From positions 2,418,001-2,482,000 of the forward strand of contig NZ_CP152376.1 of the NCBI RefSeq assembly GCF_038784515.1: 64,000 nucleotides of DNA. The letters are read 5' to 3'. The translations under genes and the position numbers were made by a program. The stretch is from Rhodoferax sp. GW822-FHT02A01. GTDB taxonomy: Bacteria > Pseudomonadota > Gammaproteobacteria > Burkholderiales > Burkholderiaceae_C. Shown here one piece after another: positions 13,797 to 22,510 of this stretch. The stretch's first letter is position 1; every line of letters starts with the position of its first letter. Under the pieces are notes generated by a model. That model was given only the letters and a program-made list of their open reading frames with translations. It had not been told where the DNA came from and ran no database searches.

Positions 13797-14951
13797 ATGT
13801 CATCCACATTTTCTCAGCCGTCCCTGCGCCAGCGCATTGCGCCCTGGTTTGCAGGCTTTGACGGCCCGCTGGCGTTTGCGGTCTTTCTGCTGGCCTGCGC
13901 CGGTTTGCTCACCATGTATTCCTCCGGCTGGGACCATGGCACCCGCTTCGAGGACCATGCACGCAATATGCTGATTGCGGCCGGCCTCATGTTTGTCGTG
14001 GCCCAGATTCCGCCCCAGCGGTTGATGGCGCTGGCCGTGCCACTGTACACGGTGGGGGTCGCGCTGCTCATTGCAGTCGCTATCTTCGGCATCACCAAGA
14101 AAGGGGCCAAGCGGTGGATCAACGTGGGCGTGACCATCCAGCCTAGCGAAATTCTCAAGATCGCCATGCCGCTGATGCTGTCCTGGTGGTTCCAGAAGCG
14201 CGAGGGCCAGTTGCGCCCGCTGGACTTTGCAGTGGCTACAGTTCTGCTGGCTGTGCCGGTGGCGCTGATCATCAAGCAGCCCGATCTGGGTACTGCGTTG
14301 CTGATCCTGACGGCGGGGATGTCGGTGATCTTCTTTGCCGGCATGAGCTGGAAGCTGATCGTCCCGCCCATTGTGTTGGGCCTGATAGGCGTGGCTCTGC
14401 TGGTGATCTTCGAGCCCACACTGTGCGCCGATGGCATGCGTTGGCCGGTGCTGCACGACTACCAGCAGCAACGTATCTGCACCCTGCTGGACCCCACGCG
14501 GGACCCGTTGGGCAAGGGATTCCACATCATCCAGGGCATGATTGCCATCGGCTCGGGCGGCGTTTTCGGCATGGGCTTCATGCAGGGCACGCAAACCCAT
14601 CTGGAATTCATCCCCGAGCGCACCACCGACTTCATCTTCGCCGCCTTCTCGGAAGAGTTCGGCCTGCTGGGCAATCTGTGCCTGATCGCATCCTTCATCT
14701 TCCTGGTGTTGCGCGGCCTAGCCATTGCGCTGGAAGCCCCCACACTGTTCGCCCGCCTGCTCGCGGGCAGCGTGACCATGATCTTCTTTACCTACGCCTT
14801 TGTGAACATGGGCATGGTCAGCGGCATCCTGCCGGTGGTGGGCGTGCCTTTGCCGTTCATCAGCTACGGCGGTACTGCGATGGTGACGCTGGGGCTGGCG
14901 TTGGGCATTCTGATGTCGATTGCCAATTCGAAGCGGTTGGTGCAGTCCTGA
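13797..14951 (+). CDS. rodA: Rod-shape-determining glycosyltransferase RodA
   Basis: SEDS-family polytopic membrane protein that polymerises peptidoglycan for cell elongation with PBP2 and the MreBCD system. The 384-residue sequence has about ten hydrophobic segments and SEDS signatures AKRWINVGVTIQPSEILKIA, KQPDLGTALL and GVPLPFISYGGTAM near the C-terminus. The ATG at 13797 is preferred because the frame upstream overlaps the divergent esterase gene. No mreBCD or PBP2 gene adjoins it here, although rodA often closes that cluster in related bacteria. Confidence 0.95.
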   Translation: MSSTFSQPSLRQRIAPWFAGFDGPLAFAVFLLACAGLLTMYSSGWDHGTRFEDHARNMLIAAGLMFVVAQIPPQRLMALAVPLYTVGVALLIAVAIFGITKKGAKRWINVGVTIQPSEILKIAMPLMLSWWFQKREGQLRPLDFAVATVLLAVPVALIIKQPDLGTALLILTAGMSVIFFAGMSWKLIVPPIVLGLIGVALLVIFEPTLCADGMRWPVLHDYQQQRICTLLDPTRDPLGKGFHIIQGMIAIGSGGVFGMGFMQGTQTHLEFIPERTTDFIFAAFSEEFGLLGNLCLIASFIFLVLRGLAIALEAPTLFARLLAGSVTMIFFTYAFVNMGMVSGILPVVGVPLPFISYGGTAMVTLGLALGILMSIANSKRLVQS

Positions 14952-15072
14952 TTTTTTGGGGATGCCAAAGCTCCCGAGGGAAATGCCTCACCAACTCCCA
15001 ACAGGGCTCCCCAACAATAAGGTCTTGAACCATAAACCGCCACACTCCAACCGTGGCGCCTAAAATGGCCCA

Positions 15073-16533
15073 ATGATCTCTCGCGAACCCACCATCGAAC
15101 GCCTGGCCACGGCCAAGTCCCTGTTGCTCACGCCGTTTGGCCTGGATGAATCCCATCTGACCCGCGCGCTCAACGAAATCAAGGCGCACAAGGTCGACGA
15201 AGCGGACCTGTATTTCCAATACACCCGCTCCGAAGGCTGGAGCCTGGAGGAAGGCATCGTCAAGACCGGCTCCTTCAGCATCGACCAGGGCGTGGGCGTG
15301 CGCGCGGTGAGTGGCGAGAAGACGGCCTTTGCCTATTCCGATGATATTTCCGAGGCGTCGTTGCTGGATGCCGCACGCACTGTGCGCACCATCTCCAGTG
15401 CAGCCAAGTCAGCGCGTGTGAAGGCCTCGGCGAACAAGATCGCCGGTGCGCGCAGTCTCTATACGGCAGTGGACCCGATCTCCACGCTGGACAGCACCAC
15501 CAAGGTCGAGCTGCTGGGCAAGGTGGAGCGCCTGGCGCGTGCCAAGGATCCGCGCGTGGCGCAGGTCATGGCCGGTCTGGCGGCCGAGTACGACGTGGTG
15601 CTGGTGGCCCGCGCCGATGGCACGTTGGCGGCGGATGTGCGTCCTTTGGTGCGGTTGTCGGTGACGGTCATTGCAGAGCAAAAAGGCCGACGCGAAGTTG
15701 GCTCCAGTGGTGGTGGCGGCCGTTTCGGGCTGGCCTATTTCACCGACGCGCAGATCGAGGAATACGTCAACCAGGCCGTGCATGCGGCACTGACCAATCT
15801 CGATGCGCGCCCCGCCCCCGCAGGCGAAATGACGGTGGTGCTGGGTTCCGGCTGGCCCGGCATCCTGTTGCATGAAGCCATTGGCCACGGGTTGGAAGGC
15901 GACTTCAATCGCAAGGGTTCCAGCGCATTCAGTGGCCGTATCGGCCAGCGCGTGGCGGCCAAGGGCGTGACCGTGCTGGACGACGGAACTATTGCCGACC
16001 GCCGCGGTTCGCTCAATGTGGATGACGAGGGCAATGCCAGCCAGCGCAATGTGCTGATCGAAGACGGCATTCTTAAGGGCTATATCCAGGATTCCATGAA
16101 TGCCCGCCTGATGGGTGTCAAACCCACAGGCAATGGCCGCCGCGAGAGCTATGCGCACGTGCCCATGCCGCGCATGACCAACACCTACATGCTGGGCGGC
16201 GACAAGGCCCCCGAGGAAATCGTGGCCAGCATCAAGAAGGGCCTGTATGCCACCAATTTCGGTGGTGGTCAGGTGGACATCACGTCCGGCAAATTTGTGT
16301 TCTCTGCCAGTGAGGCCTATTGGGTGGAGAACGGCAAGATCCTCTACCCCGTCAAGGGCGCCACCATCGTGGGCAACGGGCCGGATGCGCTGACGCGCGT
16401 CACCATGATTGGCTCGGACATGAAGCTCGACAGCGGAGTGGGTACCTGCGGCAAGGAAGGCCAAAGTGTGCCGGTAGGCGTGGGTCAGCCCACGCTGCGC
16501 ATCGACGGTCTGACCGTGGGCGGCACGGCCTGA
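15073..16533 (+). CDS. tldD: Metalloprotease TldD
   Basis: Subunit of the TldD/TldE (PmbA) protease that processes peptides such as microcins and antitoxins. 486 residues, normal length. The zinc-binding HExxxH motif is visible in [14 protein letters not shown], with later Cys in [14 protein letters not shown], which contributes the third ligand in this family. The partner gene is not in the window. Only four bases separate its stop from the azlC-like start, so tldD-azlC-azlD may form one transcript. Confidence 0.95.
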   Translation: MISREPTIERLATAKSLLLTPFGLDESHLTRALNEIKAHKVDEADLYFQYTRSEGWSLEEGIVKTGSFSIDQGVGVRAVSGEKTAFAYSDDISEASLLDAARTVRTISSAAKSARVKASANKIAGARSLYTAVDPISTLDSTTKVELLGKVERLARAKDPRVAQVMAGLAAEYDVVLVARADGTLAADVRPLVRLSVTVIAEQKGRREVGSSGGGGRFGLAYFTDAQIEEYVNQAVHAALTNLDARPAPAGEMTVVLGSGWPGILLHEAIGHGLEGDFNRKGSSAFSGRIGQRVAAKGVTVLDDGTIADRRGSLNVDDEGNASQRNVLIEDGILKGYIQDSMNARLMGVKPTGNGRRESYAHVPMPRMTNTYMLGGDKAPEEIVASIKKGLYATNFGGGQVDITSGKFVFSASEAYWVENGKILYPVKGATIVGNGPDALTRVTMIGSDMKLDSGVGTCGKEGQSVPVGVGQPTLRIDGLTVGGTA

Positions 16534-16537
16534 CAGG

Positions 16538-17263
16538 TTGCTGCCTTTGCGTCCATTCGTAGCCGGTGCGCGTGACACCTTTCCGATGCTGGTGGGTGCG
16601 GCGCCTTTCGGGGTGATATTCGGTGCATTGGCGATCGGCTCCGGCCTTCCGGTGTGGATGACCCTGGGCATGTCGGCACTGGTGTTTGGCGGTTCGTCCC
16701 AGTTTGTGGCCGTGAGCCTGATTGGCAGCGGTACGGCGTTGCCGGTGATCTGGCTGACCACGTTTGTCGTCAACTTGCGCCATGCGCTCTACAGCGCCAC
16801 ATTGCTGCCCTATGCGCGCACACTTCCTGCGCGCTGGCGCTGGGCGCTGTCCTTCTGGCTTACCGATGAAACTTTTGCCGTGGTGGAAAACCAGTTGCGC
16901 CATCACGTCGACGTGAAAGATGGCGCCTACTACTGGTTGGGCTCTTCGCTGTCCATGTACGTCAACTGGCTGGTGTGGACCACGGTGGGGGTGCTGCTGG
17001 GACAGAGCGTGCCGGGGCTGGCAAGCCTGGGGCTGGACTTTGCCATGGTGGCGACCTTTGCCGCCATTGTGGCGCTGCAATTGCGGGAGCGGCCCATTCT
17101 GATGGCCGCTCTGGTGGCGGGCGTAGTGGCCATGCTGGCGCGCGGACTGCCTTACAAGCTGGGCCTGATGCTGGCAGCTGTTGCGGGCGTTGCCGCAGGC
17201 GTCGCCATGGAAGTATGGGCTGCACGCGTTGCGCCTGCAGAAGACAAGAGGCCCGCGGCATGA
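16538..17263 (+). CDS. azlC: AzlC-family branched-chain amino acid exporter, large subunit
   Basis: Integral membrane subunit of the AzlCD (BrnFE-like) exporter for branched-chain amino acids and Met. The 241-residue protein shows the family N-terminus [20 protein letters not shown] and the segment [16 protein letters not shown], with several hydrophobic helices. The start is probably the TTG at 16538, since the first in-frame ATG would remove conserved sequence. Its stop overlaps the AzlD start as ATGA, which supports a two-subunit transporter. Confidence 0.88.
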   Translation: MLPLRPFVAGARDTFPMLVGAAPFGVIFGALAIGSGLPVWMTLGMSALVFGGSSQFVAVSLIGSGTALPVIWLTTFVVNLRHALYSATLLPYARTLPARWRWALSFWLTDETFAVVENQLRHHVDVKDGAYYWLGSSLSMYVNWLVWTTVGVLLGQSVPGLASLGLDFAMVATFAAIVALQLRERPILMAALVAGVVAMLARGLPYKLGLMLAAVAGVAAGVAMEVWAARVAPAEDKRPAA

Positions 17264-17583
17264 ACACCGATTGGCTATGGACTTTGCTGGGCATGGTGGT
17301 GGTGACCTACGGCATACGTCTGAGCTTTCTGGTGTTTGGCCATGGGCTGGCGTTCCCTTCATGGTTGGAGCGTGCCTTGCGGTATGTGCCTGCGGCGGTT
17401 CTGACGGCACTGATCACGCCCATGGCGTTGGCACCCCAGGGCGTGGTGGATGTGTCACTGCACAACGCCTATCTGCCGGGCACCATCGTCGCCACGCTGG
17501 TTGCGTTGATCAGCCGGCATACCCTGGGTGCCATTCTCAGCGGCTTTGTTGCCTACGGACTTTGGCGCTACTTTGTAGCCTGA
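17260..17583 (+). CDS. azlD: AzlD-family branched-chain amino acid exporter, small subunit
   Basis: Small partner of AzlC, 107 residues with three or four hydrophobic helices. Family features are the N-terminal [17 protein letters not shown] and the central [16 protein letters not shown]. The ATG at 17260 overlaps the azlC stop. Downstream, within 40 bases, begins the aromatic leader of the DAHP synthase gene, so an azlCD transcript could read into the attenuator unless a separate promoter is used. Confidence 0.88.
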   Translation: MNTDWLWTLLGMVVVTYGIRLSFLVFGHGLAFPSWLERALRYVPAAVLTALITPMALAPQGVVDVSLHNAYLPGTIVATLVALISRHTLGAILSGFVAYGLWRYFVA

Positions 17584-17604
17584 ATGGGCGCTGTCAAAAA
17601 CTTG

Positions 17605-17613
17605 TGCTACATT
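17605..17613 (+). promoter_or_regulatory. Candidate extended -10 promoter of DAHP synthase leader
   Basis: TGCTACATT has the extended -10 form TGnTAnnnT. Initiation about seven bases later would fall at 17620-17621, on or next to the ATG of the leader peptide, making that peptide leaderless. No convincing -35 hexamer is seen at the usual distance. This fits the lack of any Shine-Dalgarno sequence before the leader ATG, but it is inference. Confidence 0.4.
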
Positions 17614-17620
17614 GCCAACC

Positions 17621-17689
17621 ATGCATTCAGCAACTTTCTTCTTTAGCTACTTTTGGTTCTCAAGCGCCTGCGGCGGTAGAGAGATCTGA
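17621..17689 (+). CDS. Aromatic-rich leader peptide of DAHP synthase attenuator
   Basis: Twenty-two codons plus TGA beginning MHSATFFFSYFWFSS: five Phe, one Tyr and one Trp codon within eight positions (codons 6-13). This density of aromatic codons before an aromatic-biosynthesis gene resembles the pheA and pheST leader peptides of enterobacteria. The tail of the peptide gene contains CGGCGGT (17671-17677), which is complementary to the 5' arm of the downstream terminator. Ribosome stalling on Phe/Tyr/Trp codons would free this segment and disrupt the terminator; completion to the stop codon would cover it. There is no Shine-Dalgarno sequence. Not experimentally known to me. Confidence 0.75.
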   Translation: MHSATFFFSYFWFSSACGGREI

Positions 17690-17750
17690 GCGTACCTGTA
17701 GAAAAGGTCCCGAATCTTCCAAAAACCGCCGGCACCCCCGGCGGTTTTTT
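17671..17750 (+). promoter_or_regulatory. Attenuator: anti-terminator segment and intrinsic terminator
   Basis: The terminator stem is CCGCCGG (17726-17732) with CCGGCGG (17738-17744) around a 5-base loop, extended by a preceding A-run that can pair with the following U-run (seven T). The alternative pairing is CGGCGGT (17671-17677) with ACCGCCG (17725-17731), seven perfect pairs, mutually exclusive with the terminator. A further 5' hairpin (CGCC 17665-17668 with GGCG 17672-17675, plus CTAC 17647-17650 with GTAG 17676-17679) can sequester the anti-terminator strand. The DAHP synthase start is 34 bases beyond the T-run. Confidence 0.78.
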
Positions 17751-17783
17751 TATGTGCATTTTTGTTTTAACCAGGAAATCGCC

Positions 17784-18881
17784 ATGACTACCAAAGCCCA
17801 TACCAGCGCCGACCGCACTGGCATTACCGACGACGAACGCATCAAGGACATTACCGTGTTGCCACCTCCCGAGCATCTGGTCCGCTTCTTCCCGATCCAG
17901 GGCACACCTGTTGAAAAGCTGATTTCCGACACGCGCCACACCATCCACAACATCATGGCCGGCAAGGATGACCGCCTGCTAGTGATCATCGGGCCGTGTT
18001 CCATCCACGATCCATCGGCGGCACTGGAATACGCCCGACGTCTGAAAGAGCAGCGCCTGAAATATGCCGACACGCTGGAAATCGTCATGCGCGTGTACTT
18101 CGAAAAGCCACGCACCACGGTGGGCTGGAAGGGGCTGATCAATGACCCCTACCTGGATGAGAGCTTCCGCATTGATGAGGGCCTGCGCATTGCGCGCCAG
18201 TTGCTCATCGAAATCAATCGCATGGGTTTGCCGGCTGGCAGCGAGTTCCTGGATGTGATCTCGCCGCAGTACCTGGGCGACTTGATTTCCTGGGGCGCCA
18301 TTGGCGCACGTACCACCGAAAGCCAGGTGCACCGCGAACTGGCCTCGGGTCTGTCTGCGCCCATCGGTTTCAAGAATGGAACGGATGGCAATATCAAGAT
18401 CGCTACCGATGCCATCCAGGCTGCAGCAGGCGGGCACCACTTCCTGTCGGTGCACAAGAACGGACAGGTGGCGATTGTGCAGACCAAGGGCAACAAGGAT
18501 TGCCACGTCATCCTGCGCGGCGGCAAGTCACCAAACTATGACGCAGAAAGCGTGGCGGCCGCCTGCGCCGACTTGGAGAAGGCCAAGCTGCCTGCGACTT
18601 TGATGGTGGACTGCAGCCACGCCAACAGCAGCAAGCAGCATGAGCGGCAACTGGTCGTGGCGCGCGACATTGCATCGCAAATTGCCGCGGGCTCGCACAG
18701 CGTCTTTGGCGTGATGGTGGAAAGCCACTTGCACGCTGGTGCGCAGAAATTCACACCGGGCAAGGACGACTCGGCCAAGTTGGAGTACGGCAAGAGCATT
18801 ACCGACGCCTGCCTGGGCTGGGATGATTCTCTGGAGTCTCTGGAGGTCTTGTCTGCTGCCGTGAAGGCACGTCGTCGCTAG
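17784..18881 (+). CDS. aroG: 3-deoxy-7-phosphoheptulonate synthase, class I
   Basis: Condenses phosphoenolpyruvate and erythrose-4-phosphate, the first step of the shikimate pathway to Phe, Tyr and Trp. The 365-residue length is that of the E. coli AroF/G/H type. Visible motifs are IIGPCSIHD (metal-binding Cys), EKPRTTVGWKGLINDP, GARTTESQ, GTDGNIKIA and DCSHANSSK. The ATG at 17784 follows AGGAAATC. Sequence alone does not say which isozyme class (F, G or H) it matches; the symbol is a convenience. It is preceded by the aromatic attenuator described separately and ends with an 11-bp hairpin. Confidence 0.92.
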   Translation: MTTKAHTSADRTGITDDERIKDITVLPPPEHLVRFFPIQGTPVEKLISDTRHTIHNIMAGKDDRLLVIIGPCSIHDPSAALEYARRLKEQRLKYADTLEIVMRVYFEKPRTTVGWKGLINDPYLDESFRIDEGLRIARQLLIEINRMGLPAGSEFLDVISPQYLGDLISWGAIGARTTESQVHRELASGLSAPIGFKNGTDGNIKIATDAIQAAAGGHHFLSVHKNGQVAIVQTKGNKDCHVILRGGKSPNYDAESVAAACADLEKAKLPATLMVDCSHANSSKQHERQLVVARDIASQIAAGSHSVFGVMVESHLHAGAQKFTPGKDDSAKLEYGKSITDACLGWDDSLESLEVLSAAVKARRR

Positions 18882-18896
18882 TCAGTTTGCCATGGA

Positions 18897-18929
18897 GTCG
18901 CCACGCTTGCCTTTTGTCAGCGTGGCGAC
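18897..18929 (+). terminator. Hairpin after DAHP synthase
   Basis: Perfect 11-bp inverted repeat GTCGCCACGCT / AGCGTGGCGAC with an 11-base loop, beginning 15 bases after the stop codon. It is followed by AATTCATTTG rather than a strong T-run, so it may act as a weak terminator or an RNA 3'-end stabiliser. Confidence 0.55.
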
Positions 18930-18977
18930 AATTCATTTGCGTTAATCTTCTGCCATCAACAAGACACAGGAGCACCA

Positions 18978-19286
18978 ATGCGCAACGAAGTGAACGTGAC
19001 CGTGGGCGGACAGAGCTTTTCGTTCGCCATGGATGGCAAGGAGCCCATGGCCAATGACCTGGCGCGCAAGTGGCTGGACGATCAGTTCGTGGCCTTGGAG
19101 TGCGAGCCCTTGCGCGCTTCCGGTAAGGTGTTGCTGGCCGACAAGGTGGTCGTGGTTGCCCGCGAGGCAGGTGTCGTGCGCTTTGCCGATGCCCAATGGG
19201 GTGCCCAGTTTGCCGCTGCGGCTACGGCGGTGTTGGGCAAGAAAAGCCTGCAGGTAGACGCAGACAGTCTGACTGTGACGTATTGA
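18978..19286 (+). CDS. Conserved hypothetical protein, 102 aa
   Basis: Small soluble protein beginning MRNEVNVTVGGQSFSF, with alternating hydrophobic residues suggesting a beta-rich fold, no signal peptide, no cysteine cluster and one Cys. Coding is supported by the codon usage (G/C in third position), the ATG preceded by ACAGGAGC, and tight placement between the DAHP synthase hairpin and the convergent mpl gene (eight bases). I do not recognise the family. Confidence 0.65.
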   Translation: MRNEVNVTVGGQSFSFAMDGKEPMANDLARKWLDDQFVALECEPLRASGKVLLADKVVVVAREAGVVRFADAQWGAQFAAAATAVLGKKSLQVDADSLTVTY

Positions 19287-19293
19287 GTTGGTT

Positions 19294-20688
19294 CTAGCGC
19301 TGGCGCAGGGCCAGTTCCAGCTTCGCATGGATGCCGCCGAAGCCGCCATTGCTCATGCACAGAATGTGGTCGCCGGGTTGGGCATGGGCTACAACCAGCG
19401 CCACAATTCCGTCCACCGTGTCGGCCACAAAGGCGCGCTGGCCCATGGAGCTGAGCGCTTCAGTTGCGTCCCAACCCAGGCCGCCACTGTGGCAAAAGGC
19501 CAGGTCCGCTTCTTCCAGACTCCAGGGTAGCTGGGCCTTCATGGCGCCCAGCTTCATGGTATTGCTGCGAGGCTCAAATACGGCCAGGATGCGTGCTTTG
19601 CCGACCTTGCGGCGCAAGCCGTTCACCGTTGTGCGGATGGCGGTTGGGTGGTGGGCAAAGTCGTCGTAAATGGTGACGGGTGCTGAGTTACTGCTGCCGT
19701 TCAGTGTGACCTGTGCCCGCACTTCCATGCGGCGTTTGACGTTCTCGAAGGTCCCCAAGGCCACCGCTGCCTGTTGCGGACTCACGCCTACGTGTTCGGC
19801 GGCCGCGATCGCGGCCAGCGCATTGAGCTGGTTGTGAACGCCGCCCAGATTCCAGCGCACGTGGGCCACCGGTTTGTCGCGGAGCAGCACGTCGAAGTCA
19901 TGGGGTTCGCCTTGCGCCGTGAAGTCACTCACTGCGGCGCCAAAGCTGCGCACTTCGCTCCAGCAGCCCTGGTGCAATACGCGCGCCAGACTTTCTTCCA
20001 GACCGTTGACTACCACCCGCCCGCTGGAGGGCACAGTACGCAGCAGGTGGTGGAACTGGCGTTCAATGGCTGCCAGGTTGTCAAAAATGTCGGCGTGGTC
20101 GAACTCCAGATTGTTCAGGATCGCGGTGCGCGGACGGTAGTGGACGAACTTGCTGCGCTTGTCAAAGAAGGCTGTGTCGTACTCATCGGCTTCGATCACA
20201 AAGCACTTGCCTTTGCCCAGTTGGGCGGAGACGCCGAAGTTCATGGGGACGCCGCCCACCAGAAAGCCCGGCTCCAGGCCTGCGCTCTGCAAGACCCAGC
20301 TCAGCATGGCCGTGGTGGTGGTCTTCCCGTGGGTGCCGGCAATGGCCAGCACATGTCGGCCTTGCAGCACGTGTTCGGCCAGCCATTGCGGGCCACTGGT
20401 GTAGGGCGCGCCTGCATCCAGAATGGCTTCCATCAAGGGAAATTTGGGCTCGCCATTGTCAAGGCGCGCGCGGCTGACCACATTGCCGACTACAAACATG
20501 TCGGGTTTGAGTGCCATCTGGTCGGCGCCAAAACCTTCCACCAGGTCGATGCCCAAAGCCCGCAATTGGTCGCTCATGGGTGGATACACACCCGCATCGC
20601 AACCAGTAACGCGATGCCCCGCTTCGCGTGCCAGAGCGGCCAGACCGCCCATGAAAGTGCCACAGATACCCAGAATATGAATGTGCAT
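19294..20688 (-). CDS. mpl: UDP-N-acetylmuramate:L-alanyl-gamma-D-glutamyl-meso-diaminopimelate ligase
   Basis: Mur-ligase family enzyme that attaches recycled murein tripeptide to UDP-MurNAc. The 464-residue protein starts MHIHILGICGTFMGGLA (Rossmann-like loop typical of Mpl/MurC), has the ATP loop AGTHGKTTTTAMLSW, and the C-terminal YDDFAHHPTAIR motif. It complements AmpD (31163-31756) in cell-wall recycling. The start is the ATG at 20688; the open frame extends upstream but overlaps the divergent gene at 20713. Confidence 0.93.
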   Translation of the reverse strand: MHIHILGICGTFMGGLAALAREAGHRVTGCDAGVYPPMSDQLRALGIDLVEGFGADQMALKPDMFVVGNVVSRARLDNGEPKFPLMEAILDAGAPYTSGPQWLAEHVLQGRHVLAIAGTHGKTTTTAMLSWVLQSAGLEPGFLVGGVPMNFGVSAQLGKGKCFVIEADEYDTAFFDKRSKFVHYRPRTAILNNLEFDHADIFDNLAAIERQFHHLLRTVPSSGRVVVNGLEESLARVLHQGCWSEVRSFGAAVSDFTAQGEPHDFDVLLRDKPVAHVRWNLGGVHNQLNALAAIAAAEHVGVSPQQAAVALGTFENVKRRMEVRAQVTLNGSSNSAPVTIYDDFAHHPTAIRTTVNGLRRKVGKARILAVFEPRSNTMKLGAMKAQLPWSLEEADLAFCHSGGLGWDATEALSSMGQRAFVADTVDGIVALVVAHAQPGDHILCMSNGGFGGIHAKLELALRQR

Positions 20689-20712
20689 AGGGCTATTGTG
20701 CACAATGCCGAT

Positions 20713-21306
20713 ATGGACTCCGTCAAAGAAGAAATTGCATCGACCGCCGCCCGCATGGTGGTGGAAGAGGGCTTGGAATATGGCGCTGCCAAGCGCCGCG
20801 CAGTCAAGCAAATGGGTCTGCCAGGACGCACGGCGCTGCCGGACAACGATGCCATCGAACTGGCGGTAGAAGAGTACATAGCCATCTTCTGCGCCGATAC
20901 ACAGCCGGCAGAATTGCGCTCATTGCGTGAGTTGGCGCTAACTTGGTTGGAGAAGATGCATACGTACAGACCCCATCTGGGGGGCGCCGTGTGGCGCGGG
21001 ACGGCCACACGCCTGTCGGATATTTACATCCAGCTTTTCTGTGACGACTCCAAGTCGGCAGAGATATCGCTCATTGATATGGGCGTGCGCTTTGAAGTCC
21101 ACTCGGTTCCCGGCTTTCACGGTGAGATGGTGGATGCGCTCAGTGTGCAAGTGGCATGTCCTGCCCTGGAGGCGCACGTGGGGGTGCACCTGCTTGTCTA
21201 CGATTTGGACGACATGCGTGGTGCCTTGAAACCGGATGCCCGCGGCCGCAAGCCCCGTGGGGATGCAGCGGCCTTGCGCAATTTGTTGCATGATGGACGG
21301 CTATGA
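20713..21306 (+). CDS. Conserved protein of unknown function, possibly nucleotidyltransferase-like
   Basis: 197-residue protein with N-terminal charged helix (MDSVKEEIASTAARMVVEEG), then RPHLGGAVWRGTATRLSDIYIQLFCDDSK, a pattern (G-x-rich strand followed by SDIY.QLF) reminiscent of minimal nucleotidyltransferases, although the usual GS...DxD is not clearly present. It starts 25 bases from the divergent mpl and overlaps the thioredoxin-like gene by four bases, indicating cotranscription with it. The function is unknown; the nucleotidyltransferase idea is a weak inference from pattern only. Confidence 0.7.
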   Translation: MDSVKEEIASTAARMVVEEGLEYGAAKRRAVKQMGLPGRTALPDNDAIELAVEEYIAIFCADTQPAELRSLRELALTWLEKMHTYRPHLGGAVWRGTATRLSDIYIQLFCDDSKSAEISLIDMGVRFEVHSVPGFHGEMVDALSVQVACPALEAHVGVHLLVYDLDDMRGALKPDARGRKPRGDAAALRNLLHDGRL

Positions 21307-21881
21307 CGGAAGCAAATTCAACCCCCGGTACAGCTGACGAACCCGCGTCGCACCCATCTCGACGTGGCTTGCTGGTGGCTGCCGGCGTGCTGGCGGCATT
21401 GGGCGGCGGCGGCTTGGCGTGGTGGAAAAATCAGGCAAGCGACAGTTCCGGGGATGTTGTGCAGGTGGTACCCGACTTTTGGGAGCTGCAATGGGACAGG
21501 CCACAAGGAGGCGTTCTGCGCTTGCAGGAGTTCCGTGGCAAGCCGTTGTTGGTCAACTTCTGGGCAACCTGGTGTCCACCCTGTATTGAAGAGTTGCCAC
21601 TGATCAATGACTTCTACCGGAAAAACCGGTCCAATGGCTGGCAAGTCGTCGGCCTTGCGGTCGACAGACCCGATGCCGTGCAAGGATTTCTGCAAAAACT
21701 TCCACTGGATTTTCCTGTGGGGTTGGTCGCGGCCACCGGTGCTGGGCTGGCACGCCAGTTGGGAAACCCCTCAGGATCCTTGCCGTTCTCCGTGGCCTTG
21801 GATGCACAGGGCGTTGTGGTGCAACGCAAACTGGGCCGTCTGCGGCCGGATGATCTGAACCTCTGGGCTCAGTTAAAATAG
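21303..21881 (+). CDS. TlpA-family thiol:disulfide protein
   Basis: Membrane-anchored periplasmic thioredoxin-fold protein, 192 residues. The N-terminal SRRGLLVAAGVLAALGGGGLAWW is a hydrophobic anchor preceded by a twin Arg pair, so Tat export is conceivable. The redox motif is WATWCPPCIEELP near residue 90, followed by the family segments VVGLAVDRPDAVQGFL and GSLPFSVALDAQG. TlpA/ResA proteins typically reduce apocytochrome c or other periplasmic thiols. It overlaps the upstream gene by four bases. Confidence 0.88.
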   Translation: MTEANSTPGTADEPASHPSRRGLLVAAGVLAALGGGGLAWWKNQASDSSGDVVQVVPDFWELQWDRPQGGVLRLQEFRGKPLLVNFWATWCPPCIEELPLINDFYRKNRSNGWQVVGLAVDRPDAVQGFLQKLPLDFPVGLVAATGAGLARQLGNPSGSLPFSVALDAQGVVVQRKLGRLRPDDLNLWAQLK

Positions 21882-21988
21882 CCCCGCTCCGCGTCTTTTG
21901 CCCGGACATTGCATGCTTGTCCGCGGCGTGTCATACAAGTATTTAACCTTGAATTGACGACAAATAAATAAAATTGCCGAAAATTGCG

Positions 21989-22008
21989 GTAATTTTGCTG
22001 TAAATTAC
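21989..22008. promoter_or_regulatory. Palindrome upstream of accB
   Basis: Perfect 7-6-7 inverted repeat GTAATTT-TGCTGT-AAATTAC in an AT-rich 60-base stretch, ending 32 bases before the accB ATG. The location fits an operator overlapping the accBC promoter. Which regulator binds is not evident. Confidence 0.5.
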
Positions 22009-22040
22009 GGCCCCTGTTACTGAACGTTGTTGGAGACTCC

Positions 22041-22499
22041 ATGGACTTACGCAAACTCAAAACTCTGATCGACCTCGTGTCTGATTCCAATGTTTCGGAG
22101 CTGGAAATTACCGAGGCCGAAGGCAAGGTGCGCATCGTGAAGGGAGGCGGGGCTCTGGCTCAGGGTTACGGCCAACCGGTCTACCATCAGGTTCAATCCG
22201 CTCCAGCGCCAGTTGCCGCACCTGTGGCTGCTCCCGTAGCGCCCGTGGTTGAAGAGGTTGCTGCCGGTCATGCCGTCAAATCTCCCATGGTCGGGACCTT
22301 CTACCGTGCTTCCTCGCCTGGCGCCAAACCTTTTGTGGAGGTTGGTGACAGCATCAAGGAAGGCGAAACCATCTGCATTATTGAAGCCATGAAGATCCTC
22401 AATGAAATTGAGGCCGACAAATCGGGGACCGTTACCAAGATTCTGTGCGAGAACGGGCAAGCGGTCGAATACGGCCAGCCACTGTTCATCATCGAATAA
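22041..22499 (+). CDS. accB: Biotin carboxyl carrier protein of acetyl-CoA carboxylase
   Basis: Carries the biotin group for acetyl-CoA carboxylase, the first step of fatty-acid synthesis. 152 residues: an N-terminal helical region ([16 protein letters not shown]), an Ala/Pro-rich linker ([15 protein letters not shown]), and the biotinyl domain with the EAMKI lysine near residue 118. It starts with an ATG behind TTGGAGACTCC. accC follows after 11 bases, the usual accBC operon. Confidence 0.96.
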   Translation: MDLRKLKTLIDLVSDSNVSELEITEAEGKVRIVKGGGALAQGYGQPVYHQVQSAPAPVAAPVAAPVAPVVEEVAAGHAVKSPMVGTFYRASSPGAKPFVEVGDSIKEGETICIIEAMKILNEIEADKSGTVTKILCENGQAVEYGQPLFIIE

Positions 22500-22510
22500 G
22501 CGCCAAGCCC

